Source: GCA-2861595 sp035525365
GTDB lineage: Bacteria > Actinomycetota > Acidimicrobiia > Acidimicrobiales > GCA-2861595
NCBI GenBank assembly: GCA_035525365.1
Contig: DATLEK010000059.1
Location: 1-60,562, forward strand
Length of the DNA stretch: 60,562 bases
Direction of reading: 5' to 3'
A model generated the notes under the pieces. The model ran no database searches. It was not told the origin of the DNA and worked only from the letters and a program-made list of their open reading frames with translations. The stretch's first letter is position 1, and every line of letters begins with the position of its first letter. Shown here piece by piece: positions 51,670 to 60,562 of this stretch. Both the position numbers and the translations under genes were made by a program.

Positions 51670-52407
51670 CCCTTCACGCACCCACGCACCGGGCCCGCAG
51701 TCGGGCACGTGGGGGCGGAGGTGGACAACGTCGCCGGCGGTGACAATGCGGAGCGCTTGGGGGCCGGCGCCGGCGGCTGTCTTCGGGGAGACGACGAGGT
51801 GGCCGGCGTCGGAGATGTCTACGGCCGTGGCGGTGAAGGTCTCGCCGCTCAACTCGACCCGGACCTGCCGCCCGACGGTGACGCAGGCGGCTCGGTACTC
51901 CTTGGTGACGAGTGGCCAGTCGCCGTACAGGGCATCGAGGTGGCGGAGCAGGGCCGCCAGCAGCTCGTGGCGGTCGACGGGGCCCAGCTCCGCTGCGCCG
52001 GCGGGAAGTGTGCCCACCGGCCAGTCCACGTTGAGGCCGAGGCCGACGATGACGGCCGGCGGCACGGCTTCGGAGAGGATGCCGCCGAGCTTGGCGTCCC
52101 CGGGGCCTACGACGAGGTCGTTCGGCCACTTCAGGCCCGGGCGGATCCCGGCCACCTCTGCGCAGGCGTCCGCCGCGGCCAGAGCCACCGCCGCCACCGC
52201 CAGGTGCAGGCGGTCAACGGCGAGGCCCGGACGCAGCAGGATCGACACCAGCAACGACGCCCCTGGGGGCGAATCCCAGGTGCGAGCGAGACGTCCGCGG
52301 CCGGCGCGCTGCACGTCGGCGACGGCCACAAGCCCCTCTGGAGCGCCCGATCGGGCCTCGCCCAGAAGGTACGAGTTCGTCGAGTCGATCTCCGCGAAGC
52401 GGCGCAC
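51595..52407 (-). CDS. birA: Biotin-[acetyl-CoA carboxylase] ligase
   Basis: 270 aa, GTG start at 52407, no N-terminal HTH (class I ligase). Motifs: EIDSTNSYL (6-14), RAGRGRLARTWDSPPGASL with the GRGR biotinyl-AMP loop (36-39), KWPNDLVV (93-100), DAKLGGILSE and VGLGLNVDWP. The C-terminal SH3-like domain ends in GDVVHLRP; about 40 low-complexity Gly-rich residues beyond it are encoded opposite the 3' end of pabC. Divergent from the biotin carboxylase gene whose BCCP domain is its likely substrate. Confidence 0.92.
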   Translation of the reverse strand: MRRFAEIDSTNSYLLGEARSGAPEGLVAVADVQRAGRGRLARTWDSPPGASLLVSILLRPGLAVDRLHLAVAAVALAAADACAEVAGIRPGLKWPNDLVVGPGDAKLGGILSEAVPPAVIVGLGLNVDWPVGTLPAGAAELGPVDRHELLAALLRHLDALYGDWPLVTKEYRAACVTVGRQVRVELSGETFTATAVDISDAGHLVVSPKTAAGAGPQALRIVTAGDVVHLRPHVPDCGPGAWVREGSGVDVAGDYGGEGGAGGLGEGTRR

Positions 52408-52439
52408 TTCCCAGTCGATGCGCTAACGATACGGGCACC

Positions 52440-54209
52440 ATGCTGCAGAAGGTCCTGATAGCCAACCGTGGCGAGATCGCCGTACGCGTCATCCGTACGT
52501 GCCGTGAGATGGGCGTGGCCACGGTGGCCGTGTACTCCGACCTCGACCCGCACGCCATGCACGTGCGCATGGCCGACGAGGCCTACGCCCTCGGCGGCAC
52601 GTCGTCCCGAGACTCCTACCTGTCCATCGAGGCACTGTTGGCCGCCATCGAGCGGAGCGGCGCCGACGCCGTGCACCCCGGCTACGGCTTCCTCTCGGAG
52701 AACCCGGAGTTCGCCCGGGCGGTGACGGCGGCGGGCGTGGTCTTCATCGGCCCGCCGGCGGACGCCATTGAGATCATGGGCGACAAGATGCAGGCCCGCC
52801 GGACGGCGCAGGAGGCGGGAGTGGCCGGCGTTCCCGGCCTGTCCGACGAGCTGACCTCGGCCGAGCAGGTGGTGGCGTTCGGCGAGGCCCACGGCTGGCC
52901 GGTGGCCGTGAAAGCGGCGCACGCCGGCGGAGGCCGGGGGATGCGGATCGCCTCCGGGCCCGAGGAGGCGGCCGAGGCGCTGGCATCCGCCCAGAGGGAG
53001 GCACTCGCCCACTTCGGTCGGGCCGAGTGCTACGTGGAGCGATACCTGATCCGGCCCCGCCACGTCGAGGTGCAGGTGATGGCCGACGCCCACGGCCACA
53101 CCGTCTCGCTGGGCGAGCGGGACTGCTCGTGCCAGCGTCGCCAGCAGAAACTGGTGGAGGAGAGCCCGGCCCCCGGCCTCGACGAGGCCACCCGCCAGGC
53201 CATGGGCCAGGCCGCCGTGGCCGTGGCCGAGCGCTGCGGGTACGTGGGCGCCGGCACCGTGGAGTTCCTTCTCGAGAAGAGTGAGGCACCGGCCTTCTGG
53301 TTCCTCGAGATGAACGCCCGGCTCCAGGTGGAGCACCCGGTCACGGAGCTGGTGACCGGTCTCGATCTCGTGGAGCTGCAGCTGCGGGTCGCATCCGGCG
53401 AGGCACTGCCGTTCACCCAGGACGAGGTACGCAGCCGGGGCCACGCCATCGAATGCCGCATCAACGCCGAGGATCCCGCCGGCGGGCGGTTCCTCCCATC
53501 GCCCGGCACCATCACCTCCTTCCGCCCTGCCGGCGGTCCGGGTGTCCGCACCGACGCCGGCTACGAGGAGGGGGACGAGGTCAACGCCTTCTTCGACAAC
53601 CTGGTCGCCAAGCTGATCGTGTGGGCACCCGACCGGGAGGCCGCCCGCCGGCGGATGATCCGGGCCCTCGGCGAGATGCGCGTGGAGGGCGTGGCCACCA
53701 CCATGCCCGCCCATCTGGCCATCCTCTCCCACCCGGACTTCGCCGCCGGCGAGCACTCCACCAGCTGGGTCGAGGACACCCTCGACCTGTCGGCGGTCCA
53801 GGGCGATCCCGGGCCTGCCCCGGCGGATGCCGACGGCGCCGGCCGGGTACGGCGCGACGTGGATGTGGAGGTGGACGGCCGCCGGTACCAGGTGAAGCTC
53901 TGGGTGCCGGATACCGAAGCCGCCGCTGGCCCGGCGGGCGGCGGCGAAGGCCGGCGCCGGCGCCGCCGATCGTCCGCCGGCGCCGAAGCCGGCGGCCCCG
54001 GCACCATCACCGCGCCCATGCAGGGAACCGTGGCCAGCGTGCTGGTCGAGGTGGGCCAGGAGGTGGAGGCGGGCCAGCCTCTCCTGGTTCTGGAGGCCAT
54101 GAAGATGGAGAACCAGATTCGCGCCGAGCGTGGCGGCCGGGTGACTGAGATGCGGGTGCAACCAGGTGCCACCGTAGGCGTGGGCGACATACTGGCGATC
54201 ATCGAATAG
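52440..54209 (+). CDS. accA: Acyl-CoA carboxylase alpha subunit (biotin carboxylase + BCCP)
   Basis: 589 aa. Biotin carboxylase residues 1-445: KVLIANRGEIAVRVIRTCRE, HPGYGFLSENPEFA, KAAHAGGGRGMRI (ATP grasp loop), GERDCSCQRRQQKLVEE, FLEMNARLQVEHPVTE (catalytic metal/bicarbonate site) and ECRINAEDP. A linker with an unusual run of seven Arg (GRRRRRRSS) precedes the biotinyl domain (GTITAPMQGTVASVLVEVGQ), with biotinyl-Lys555 in EAMKMEN. Architecture matches actinobacterial AccA/PccA-type alpha subunits acting on acetyl- or propionyl-CoA. The beta (carboxyltransferase) gene is not in the window. The mutase at the right end would use methylmalonyl-CoA if the substrate is propionyl-CoA. Confidence 0.95.
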   Translation: MLQKVLIANRGEIAVRVIRTCREMGVATVAVYSDLDPHAMHVRMADEAYALGGTSSRDSYLSIEALLAAIERSGADAVHPGYGFLSENPEFARAVTAAGVVFIGPPADAIEIMGDKMQARRTAQEAGVAGVPGLSDELTSAEQVVAFGEAHGWPVAVKAAHAGGGRGMRIASGPEEAAEALASAQREALAHFGRAECYVERYLIRPRHVEVQVMADAHGHTVSLGERDCSCQRRQQKLVEESPAPGLDEATRQAMGQAAVAVAERCGYVGAGTVEFLLEKSEAPAFWFLEMNARLQVEHPVTELVTGLDLVELQLRVASGEALPFTQDEVRSRGHAIECRINAEDPAGGRFLPSPGTITSFRPAGGPGVRTDAGYEEGDEVNAFFDNLVAKLIVWAPDREAARRRMIRALGEMRVEGVATTMPAHLAILSHPDFAAGEHSTSWVEDTLDLSAVQGDPGPAPADADGAGRVRRDVDVEVDGRRYQVKLWVPDTEAAAGPAGGGEGRRRRRRSSAGAEAGGPGTITAPMQGTVASVLVEVGQEVEAGQPLLVLEAMKMENQIRAERGGRVTEMRVQPGATVGVGDILAIIE

Positions 54210-54229
54210 CGGTAGCCCCTATGGGTGAA

Positions 54230-54278
54230 GGTGACTTTTGGCACATTGACCCGCGGGGGCGGCTCAGCCAAAGTCACC
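54230..54278. terminator. Inverted repeat between convergent genes
   Basis: GGTGACTTTTGGC (54230-54242) pairs with GCCAAAGTCACC (54267-54278), with one bulged T and a 24-nt loop. It lies 20 bases after the biotin carboxylase stop and about 75 before the end of the convergent reductase gene, so it may terminate both. Confidence 0.5.
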
Positions 54279-54351
54279 GGTACCAAATAGGGCCACCGGG
54301 GGGGCGGCCGATCAACCGAGGTGTGAGTGGGACTGGCCGGCGCCGCCGGAG

Positions 54352-55713
54352 CTATTCGGCGGCGTCGGCCAGGGCCTCGGCCAGGGTGGGGTGAACCAGG
54401 AGGCTTTCCACGATGTCGGTGACCTTGAGGTGGGCGGTCACCGCCAGGGCGATGACCGAGATCAGCTCCGAGGCTCCTCGCCCCACGATGGAGCCGCCCA
54501 GGACGATGCCGGTGGCGGGGTCGGACACGATCTTTACGAAGCCCCTCGGGTCGCCGTCGATCAGGGCTCGGGCGTTGGCTGCGAAGGGGACCTTGGTCAC
54601 CCGGATCTTGCGGCCGATGGCGAAGGCCTCGGCTTCGGCCAAGCCGACATCGGCGATCTCGGGTTCGGTGAAGATGGCGCTGGCCGCCTTGTCGTAGTCC
54701 AGATGACGGTGCTCGCGGGTGTGGAGACCCATGACGTGCTCGGCCACCTTGCGGCCCTGCATCGAGGCCACCGAGGCCAGCGGCAGGCGACCGGAGACGT
54801 CTCCCGCGGCGTAGATGTGGGCCGCGTTGGTCTGACAGTGCTGGTTGACCGGCACGTAGCCCCCGGCGTCGACGGCCACACCGGCAGCCTCCAGACCCAG
54901 ACCCTCGGAGTTGGGCAGCGACCCGATGGCCAAAAGCGCATGTGACCCTTCCGCCCGGCGACCATCGGTGCAGCTCACCACCACACCCGTGGGGCTCACC
55001 TCTATCTCCATGGCCCGGGCGCCCTTGAGCAGCACGACCTCGCGGCGCAGGAAGTCCTCCTCGAGGGCGGCAGCGACCTCGGCGTCCTTCTGGGGCAGCA
55101 CCTGCTGGCGGCTGACGACCAGGGTCACCTGCGATCCGAAGGAACGGAACATGTGGACGAACTCCACGCCGGTCACGCCCGAGCCGATGACGACCAGATG
55201 CGTGGGCAGCTCCGGCGGCGGATAGGCGTGGCGTGTCGTCAACACGCGCTCGCCGTCGACCGGGGCCCAGTCGGGGATGCGAGGACGGCTGCCCGTCGAC
55301 ACCAGGACGGCGTCGGCCGTCAATGCCTCGTTGCCGGCGTCGGACTCGACCTGCACCTCGTGGGGACCGGCGAGGCACGCTGATCCCCGCACCAGCCGGA
55401 CCCCCTGGCTGGCCAGGAGCTCGCTGACGGATTGGGTGAGGCCTTCCTCGATGGTGCGGATGCGCTTGCCCAGCGCGTCGAAGTCGAGCGAGGCCTCCAG
55501 GGAAGCCAGGCCCATTCCCTGGGCCCGCCGCGCCAGCGCCATGACCCCGCCCGTGGCGATCATGGCCTTGGACGGGATGCAGTCCCAGAGGTTGGCGGCA
55601 CCACCGACGATGTCGCGCTCGACGAGGGTGACCTCGGCGCCGAGACGAGCGGCGTGCATGGCGGCTTGGGTGCCCGCAGGGCCGCCGCCGATGATGACGA
55701 AGCGCACGGCCAT
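54352..55713 (-). CDS. lpdA: LpdA-type NAD(P)H quinone reductase (disulfide-reductase fold, one redox Cys missing)
   Basis: 453 aa. Two-dinucleotide-binding flavoprotein fold: FAD site IIGGGPAGTQAAMHAARLG (7-25), NAD(P) site VVIGSGVTGVEFVHMF, second FAD motif IYAAGDVSG, and C-terminal dimer domain ending HPTLAEALADAAE. The redox-centre segment reads VGGAANLWDCIPSK: the second Cys (C45) is present, but the first is Ala (A40), so no active disulfide forms. The same substitution marks mycobacterial LpdA (Rv3303c), an NAD(P)H:quinone reductase, not a lipoamide dehydrogenase. The C-terminal HPT motif lacks the HxxxxE base pair arrangement only partly (HPTLAE), so sequence alone leaves the substrate open. 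Confidence 0.88.
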   Translation of the reverse strand: MAVRFVIIGGGPAGTQAAMHAARLGAEVTLVERDIVGGAANLWDCIPSKAMIATGGVMALARRAQGMGLASLEASLDFDALGKRIRTIEEGLTQSVSELLASQGVRLVRGSACLAGPHEVQVESDAGNEALTADAVLVSTGSRPRIPDWAPVDGERVLTTRHAYPPPELPTHLVVIGSGVTGVEFVHMFRSFGSQVTLVVSRQQVLPQKDAEVAAALEEDFLRREVVLLKGARAMEIEVSPTGVVVSCTDGRRAEGSHALLAIGSLPNSEGLGLEAAGVAVDAGGYVPVNQHCQTNAAHIYAAGDVSGRLPLASVASMQGRKVAEHVMGLHTREHRHLDYDKAASAIFTEPEIADVGLAEAEAFAIGRKIRVTKVPFAANARALIDGDPRGFVKIVSDPATGIVLGGSIVGRGASELISVIALAVTAHLKVTDIVESLLVHPTLAEALADAAE

Positions 55714-55752
55714 CCCGGGCAGGCTACCGCCGGCCCGGGATGGCTCTGATGC

Positions 55753-58700
55753 TCAGGGTGCCGGCGGCGACGCCGAGCTGAGGTTGGTGAGCCGGTGCGT
55801 CTGGGTCCGGGTCCCCCGGCCGCTCTGCGGCGGCGTCTGGCCGGGCAGCGGATTCGGGTTCGAGAACTCGTAGACAACCCGGTCGTCCGGACTCAGGGCG
55901 GTGTCGAAGATGCCACAGCCCGGAGCCGCCGCAGCCGCTCCCGTGGCACCCGGATACGGCGGCCGGCAGCGTGCCTCCGAGTCGGGATTCGACGGATCGC
56001 TGGTGAACTGCGGACCATCGATGAAGTAGGTGTCGGCGTTGCTGCGCCGCTCGCCATGGGTGAACAAGACCGTCGAATTCGGGGTCGGGTCCGCCCGGGT
56101 CCCGTACTTCTCGCCGCCTCGGCCGTAGGCATAGGTCACGTACACGTTGCCCGACGGCGTGCCGATCACGTAGTAGTCACGCGCCTTGTCGAGGGCCACG
56201 ACGAGCCCGTTGTAACAGGGGATGGCGACGTTCGGGCACGGCCCCGTGGCCGCCGGGGGGGTCAGCTGGACGTTCTCGGCGGTGTCGACGTCCACCCGTA
56301 CCCAACGCGCGGACTTGACGATCGGCGTGCACCCCGCCGACGAGGGCGCAGTGCCGCAGCCCGCCAGCACGAAGCCGTTGGCGTCCACCGCCGTGGCCTC
56401 GACCCGGACCGAGCCGACATGGTTGGCGTCGATGACGACCTCGGCGAAGGGGCCGGAGGATGTCCCTGGCGAGAAAGGCACCTGGACCTGACCTCGACCC
56501 TGTGGGGGCAGGATCAGCTGATCTTGAGCGCTCCCGTACCGCGCCGCCGCGATCGTCGCGGTCGCCGCCCCACTGGTGTTGGTGATGTCGAAGGTCACGT
56601 TGCCTTCACCAACGATCGCCCCTGGGTCGACAGGCTGCCCCGAGGCATCGCGGTAGACGAATCGGAAGACGACGTCACCGCGGCTGCGAGCGAGGAGGTC
56701 GGTGGTCGAGTTCGCATCTCTGCTCGTCACCGCGCTGACGGTATTCAAGATGTTGCTGGCACCACCCGGCGCGGCGTCCGGGGACTGACGACCGCTGGCA
56801 GCGGCGACATCGAGGCGCTGGCAGGGGTCGACACCCGCGGCCTCGACGTTGTTGGATGCCGATGCACCGGCGTAGGTGACAGGGCAGCCGAAGGTCTGCA
56901 GCGAGGAGGCGCTGCTGGATCGACTCTCGTAGGTGGTGGTCCCGCCTCGACCTTGGGGCTCGTTCGCCTCACGGCTGTTCGGGACCTGCCCGGGGAGGTC
57001 GTACCAGACCACCGGCGTCGCCGGCGTCGAGGTCGTGGTCGCAGTGGCGAAGTCGGTGGTGATGGCGAAGCTGAAGCGGCCCTGAGAGTTGGGCACCACC
57101 TCGGTGCGGGTGGTGTTGTCGGGCTGGGGCTGGGTGCCCGGCGGGGCCTCGCGACCGGTGGGGGCGGTTCCCGAAGGTGGCGTGCCCTTGGTCGTGGCCA
57201 GGTCGTTGTCATTGTCGACCCAGGCGATCTCGCCCCGTGTGGTCGTGCCGGCCTCGTTGTCGGTGAGCTCGACGAAGCTCAGGTCGAGGGCCTGGGTGAA
57301 GGGAGCGCCCGTCGAGTCCACTGCGGACACGGTGTAGACGCGCTGCTCGCCGTAGCCAAGTGTCTCTGTCGTCGTGGGCGTCACGTTGATGGTGACTGTC
57401 CCCGAGCTCCAGGTCGTCGACCCGGCCTTGTCGCGCAGCTCCTGCTTGTCGACGTTGTCCTTGCTCGTGCCGCTCTTCACGGTGTCGAGGAAGGCCATGA
57501 ACGTGACGGTCTGCGGCGAGTTGGACTTGACGGTGAAGGTGGCCGTGCCGCCGGGCTGCACGACCGTCACGATGGCCAGGGTGTGGTCTTCGTCCGCGGT
57601 GTCGGGCGTCACGGTGGTGGCCTGGTCGGCGGTGCTGAACGTCAGCGCCGCCTTGTTGGTGTCATTGAAGCTGATGTCGTCGAGCAGCTCGAGCGCGGTG
57701 ATGTTCACGTCCTGACCCGGTGCGGCGGTCGGATCCGACGGGATGGTGATCGTGAACGTGCGGGGCTCGTTGACCTTGAGCGTCACCGCCGTCTCCGGGG
57801 TCAGCGCGATCGGCACCGCCTGGGTGCCCCACACCGCGGTGCCGGTGTCCTGGATCGAGCTGGCCTGCTTGAGCGAGATCGTGATGTTGTCGGTGCCCGG
57901 CTTGGTGCGTGAGTACTTCACCGTGGCGATGCCGTTGGCGTCGGTACGGCCGGTGAGGTTCAGCTCGGTGTTGGCGGGATCGCTTCCCGCCGCAGGCTTG
58001 ATGTTGAAGATGACGTCCTGCTGGGGCGCGGCCGGACGGGTGGTGTCCGCCGAGCCCGAGGGCGGGTCCGAGGTGGTGGTGGCCTTGAGCGTCAGCTCCT
58101 TGGCCGGGCTGGCGCCCGCCTGCTGGTACTGCCACTTGGGGCCGCCGTCGGAGGATCCGCCCGAGATGGCGAGCTCGACCTTGCTGGCCGTCTGGGCGTT
58201 GGTCTGGGCCGCGACCTTGGCCTCGTTGAGCACCGGGTCACAGATGGCGGCAAGCCCGCCGTAGGCGCGGATGAGCGAGACCGTGGAGAAGTGGTCGGTG
58301 AGCCATTGCTTGGTCTCCTGGGCCAGCGAGCAGCTCGAGGCCGTCAGGAGGATCGGCGCACGGCTGGTGCCGGCGTTGGGACCACCGGCCAGGGCGTCAG
58401 CGAACCCGTCGCCGCGGGCGAGGGCGGTGTTGACACCCTCGAAGCCAAGCGAGGCGATGGCGTAGTCCGCGACCCGGATCGCGGTGTCGGCGCGGTTGCT
58501 GCCGGACAGGCGCTGAGTGGTCATGCCGTTGGACTCGACCTTGGACTTCACGGTGTCCGAGACGGCGTTGGTGCCACCCAGGATGACGACGGACTGGATC
58601 TGCAGGTCCTTCATGGCCTGCTCGACCTCGGCGGGGAGGCGATCGGGCTCTGTCAGGAAGATCGGCAGGCGGGCGGAGAACGCCAGCGGGCCGGCGCCGA

Positions 58701-59232
58701 GAGCATCCGGGAAGTTGGTGCCGGTCGCAAGGAAGGCGGTGCGCTTGCCGTTGACGCTCCCCACGCCCGTGGTGGCGGTGCGACGGGCGACCTCGGCCGA
58801 GGTGCCGTAGCGGGTCTCGCCGAAGACGCGGCTGACGTTGTAACCGGCGCTGGCCAGCTGGGCGCGCACGCCCTCGCTGATGGCCGCAGGACCGCCGAGC
58901 AGGATGACGTCACGCACACCCATGGATCGCAGGGCGTTGGAGGTCACCGTCGGCACCTCGTTGGGCGTGACCAGCAGGATCGGGGCGTTGCGAGCCCCGG
59001 CCAGGGCTGCGCCGGAGAGGGCGTCGGGGAAGGAATCGCCACGGGCCAGCAGCGCCGTCGTGGTGCTCGTGAAGGTCGCCTTGGCGATGTTGGCGGCGGT
59101 CTCGTAGCGGTTGTCACCGCCGATGCGCTCGGTCTTGACCGTGGTCGTGGCGCTGGCAGGCGCCAGGGGCACCAGGAGCGTCATCAGGAGGGCGAGAAGG
59201 GGGCCGACGGCCTTCCAGCTTCGATGCGTCAC
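55753..59232 (-). CDS. Large cell-wall-binding-repeat 2 (CWB2) surface protein
   Basis: 1,159 aa from GTG 59232 (VTHRSWKAVGP), preferred because an AGGA lies upstream and the signal peptide follows (LLALLMTLLVPLAPASA). Three CWB2 repeats of about 95 residues occupy residues 35-340: each starts RIGGDNRYETA / RVFGETRYGTSA / RLSGSNRADTA and contains ARGDSFPDALSG-type and VVILGG-type strands. They would bind wall polymers noncovalently. The remaining 800 residues are Thr/Ser/Pro-rich and all-beta, with Ig-like units (DVIFNIKPAAGSD, FTITIPSDPTAAPGQDVNI, TVSAVDSTGAPFTQAL), and look like filamentous or adhesive surface structure. A long opposite-strand frame here is a GC shadow. Confidence 0.9.
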   Translation of the reverse strand: MTHRSWKAVGPLLALLMTLLVPLAPASATTTVKTERIGGDNRYETAANIAKATFTSTTTALLARGDSFPDALSGAALAGARNAPILLVTPNEVPTVTSNALRSMGVRDVILLGGPAAISEGVRAQLASAGYNVSRVFGETRYGTSAEVARRTATTGVGSVNGKRTAFLATGTNFPDALGAGPLAFSARLPIFLTEPDRLPAEVEQAMKDLQIQSVVILGGTNAVSDTVKSKVESNGMTTQRLSGSNRADTAIRVADYAIASLGFEGVNTALARGDGFADALAGGPNAGTSRAPILLTASSCSLAQETKQWLTDHFSTVSLIRAYGGLAAICDPVLNEAKVAAQTNAQTASKVELAISGGSSDGGPKWQYQQAGASPAKELTLKATTTSDPPSGSADTTRPAAPQQDVIFNIKPAAGSDPANTELNLTGRTDANGIATVKYSRTKPGTDNITISLKQASSIQDTGTAVWGTQAVPIALTPETAVTLKVNEPRTFTITIPSDPTAAPGQDVNITALELLDDISFNDTNKAALTFSTADQATTVTPDTADEDHTLAIVTVVQPGGTATFTVKSNSPQTVTFMAFLDTVKSGTSKDNVDKQELRDKAGSTTWSSGTVTINVTPTTTETLGYGEQRVYTVSAVDSTGAPFTQALDLSFVELTDNEAGTTTRGEIAWVDNDNDLATTKGTPPSGTAPTGREAPPGTQPQPDNTTRTEVVPNSQGRFSFAITTDFATATTTSTPATPVVWYDLPGQVPNSREANEPQGRGGTTTYESRSSSASSLQTFGCPVTYAGASASNNVEAAGVDPCQRLDVAAASGRQSPDAAPGGASNILNTVSAVTSRDANSTTDLLARSRGDVVFRFVYRDASGQPVDPGAIVGEGNVTFDITNTSGAATATIAAARYGSAQDQLILPPQGRGQVQVPFSPGTSSGPFAEVVIDANHVGSVRVEATAVDANGFVLAGCGTAPSSAGCTPIVKSARWVRVDVDTAENVQLTPPAATGPCPNVAIPCYNGLVVALDKARDYYVIGTPSGNVYVTYAYGRGGEKYGTRADPTPNSTVLFTHGERRSNADTYFIDGPQFTSDPSNPDSEARCRPPYPGATGAAAAAPGCGIFDTALSPDDRVVYEFSNPNPLPGQTPPQSGRGTRTQTHRLTNLSSASPPAP

Positions 59233-59397
59233 AGAATTCCTGCCTTTGGAGAGGGGCGCGGGCCGGATCAAGACGGAGCCCAGGCGCAGGGTATCGCCTG
59301 GATCGTTTTGTCCGGCTGATGGGAATCCACTGCCCGGTACCTGAACAACCGCAGAGAGTGGTGTGACGTGACAGACGGTGCGGGGAGACCGTCTCGT
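59233..59397. other. Intergenic region with promoter of the CWB2 gene and a small hairpin
   Basis: 165 bases. AGACGGT (59373-59379) and ACCGTCT (59388-59394) form a 7-bp stem with an 8-nt loop 3 bases past the mutase stop on the minus strand, a possible terminator. The remainder must carry the CWB2 promoter, which I cannot place. Confidence 0.4.

Positions 59398-60562
<1,165 letters not shown>

Noticed and set aside
55795..57912. 705-codon plus-strand open frame opposite the CWB2 gene
   Set aside because: Gly/Arg/Val-rich composition with no motif; it is the antisense shadow of a high-GC gene with clear CWB2 repeats and signal peptide.

Overview
The window is high-GC DNA with densely packed genes, many GTG starts and repeated 4-nt stop/start overlaps (GTGA, ATGA). 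It carries F420 biosynthesis genes (cofD, cofE), a biotin carboxylase-BCCP fusion subunit, an LpdA-type quinone reductase lacking one redox cysteine, a B12-dependent acyl-CoA mutase, a DUF5719/glycosyltransferase pair and cell-wall-binding-repeat surface proteins. Together these point to an actinobacterium, most plausibly one of the Acidimicrobiia. That placement is inference from gene content; no rRNA or other marker gene is in the window. Both ends cut genes: FtsH on the left, acyl-CoA mutase on the right.

Layout. 1-1560: 3' part of ftsH. 1561-3252: a graveyard with no intact gene, holding a rearranged relic of an RHS gene and a decayed DUF6431-like mobile-element protein. 3253-12457: a polymorphic-toxin locus on the minus strand: a giant secreted RHS/YD-repeat protein (broken by one apparent frameshift) with a Hint domain and an AHH-like nuclease tip, then a translationally coupled putative immunity gene. 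12566-17853: thioredoxin-like protein, DUF5719 protein, GT2/membrane protein and a divergent 49-aa protein. 17860-19379: two overlapping CooC/MinD-type ATPases. 19589-20463: a HepT/MntA-type toxin-antitoxin pair whose antitoxin carries an XRE helix-turn-helix. 20513-33020: a region of exported proteins (TIG-like surface protein, Kelch/TIG protein, cupredoxin-like lipoprotein, BNR-repeat protein, small secreted protein, beta-helix/DUF11/RTX protein) bracketed by a PAS histidine kinase and an OmpR-type response regulator. 33122-49717: NDP-sugar and glycosyltransferase genes (GDP-deoxysugar, dTDP-rhamnose minus rmlC, UDP-glucuronate/xylose) with cofD-cofE embedded, ending in an LCP-family ligase. 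49710-60562: pabB, pabC, birA, biotin carboxylase, lpdA, a CWB2 surface protein and the mutase.

The most interesting observation is a 19-nt direct repeat (two CTGARG half-sites 11 nt apart, then AT). It occurs four times: upstream of the histidine kinase, the response regulator and two of the exported-protein genes. At two of these genes the repeat lies exactly 21 nt from the same ATACT -10-like element. This suggests an autoregulated two-component system controlling a surface-protein regulon. Second is the RHS locus: the relic at 1897-2141 is an in-frame 1194-nt deletion derivative of the large gene whose joint falls inside YD-repeat motifs.
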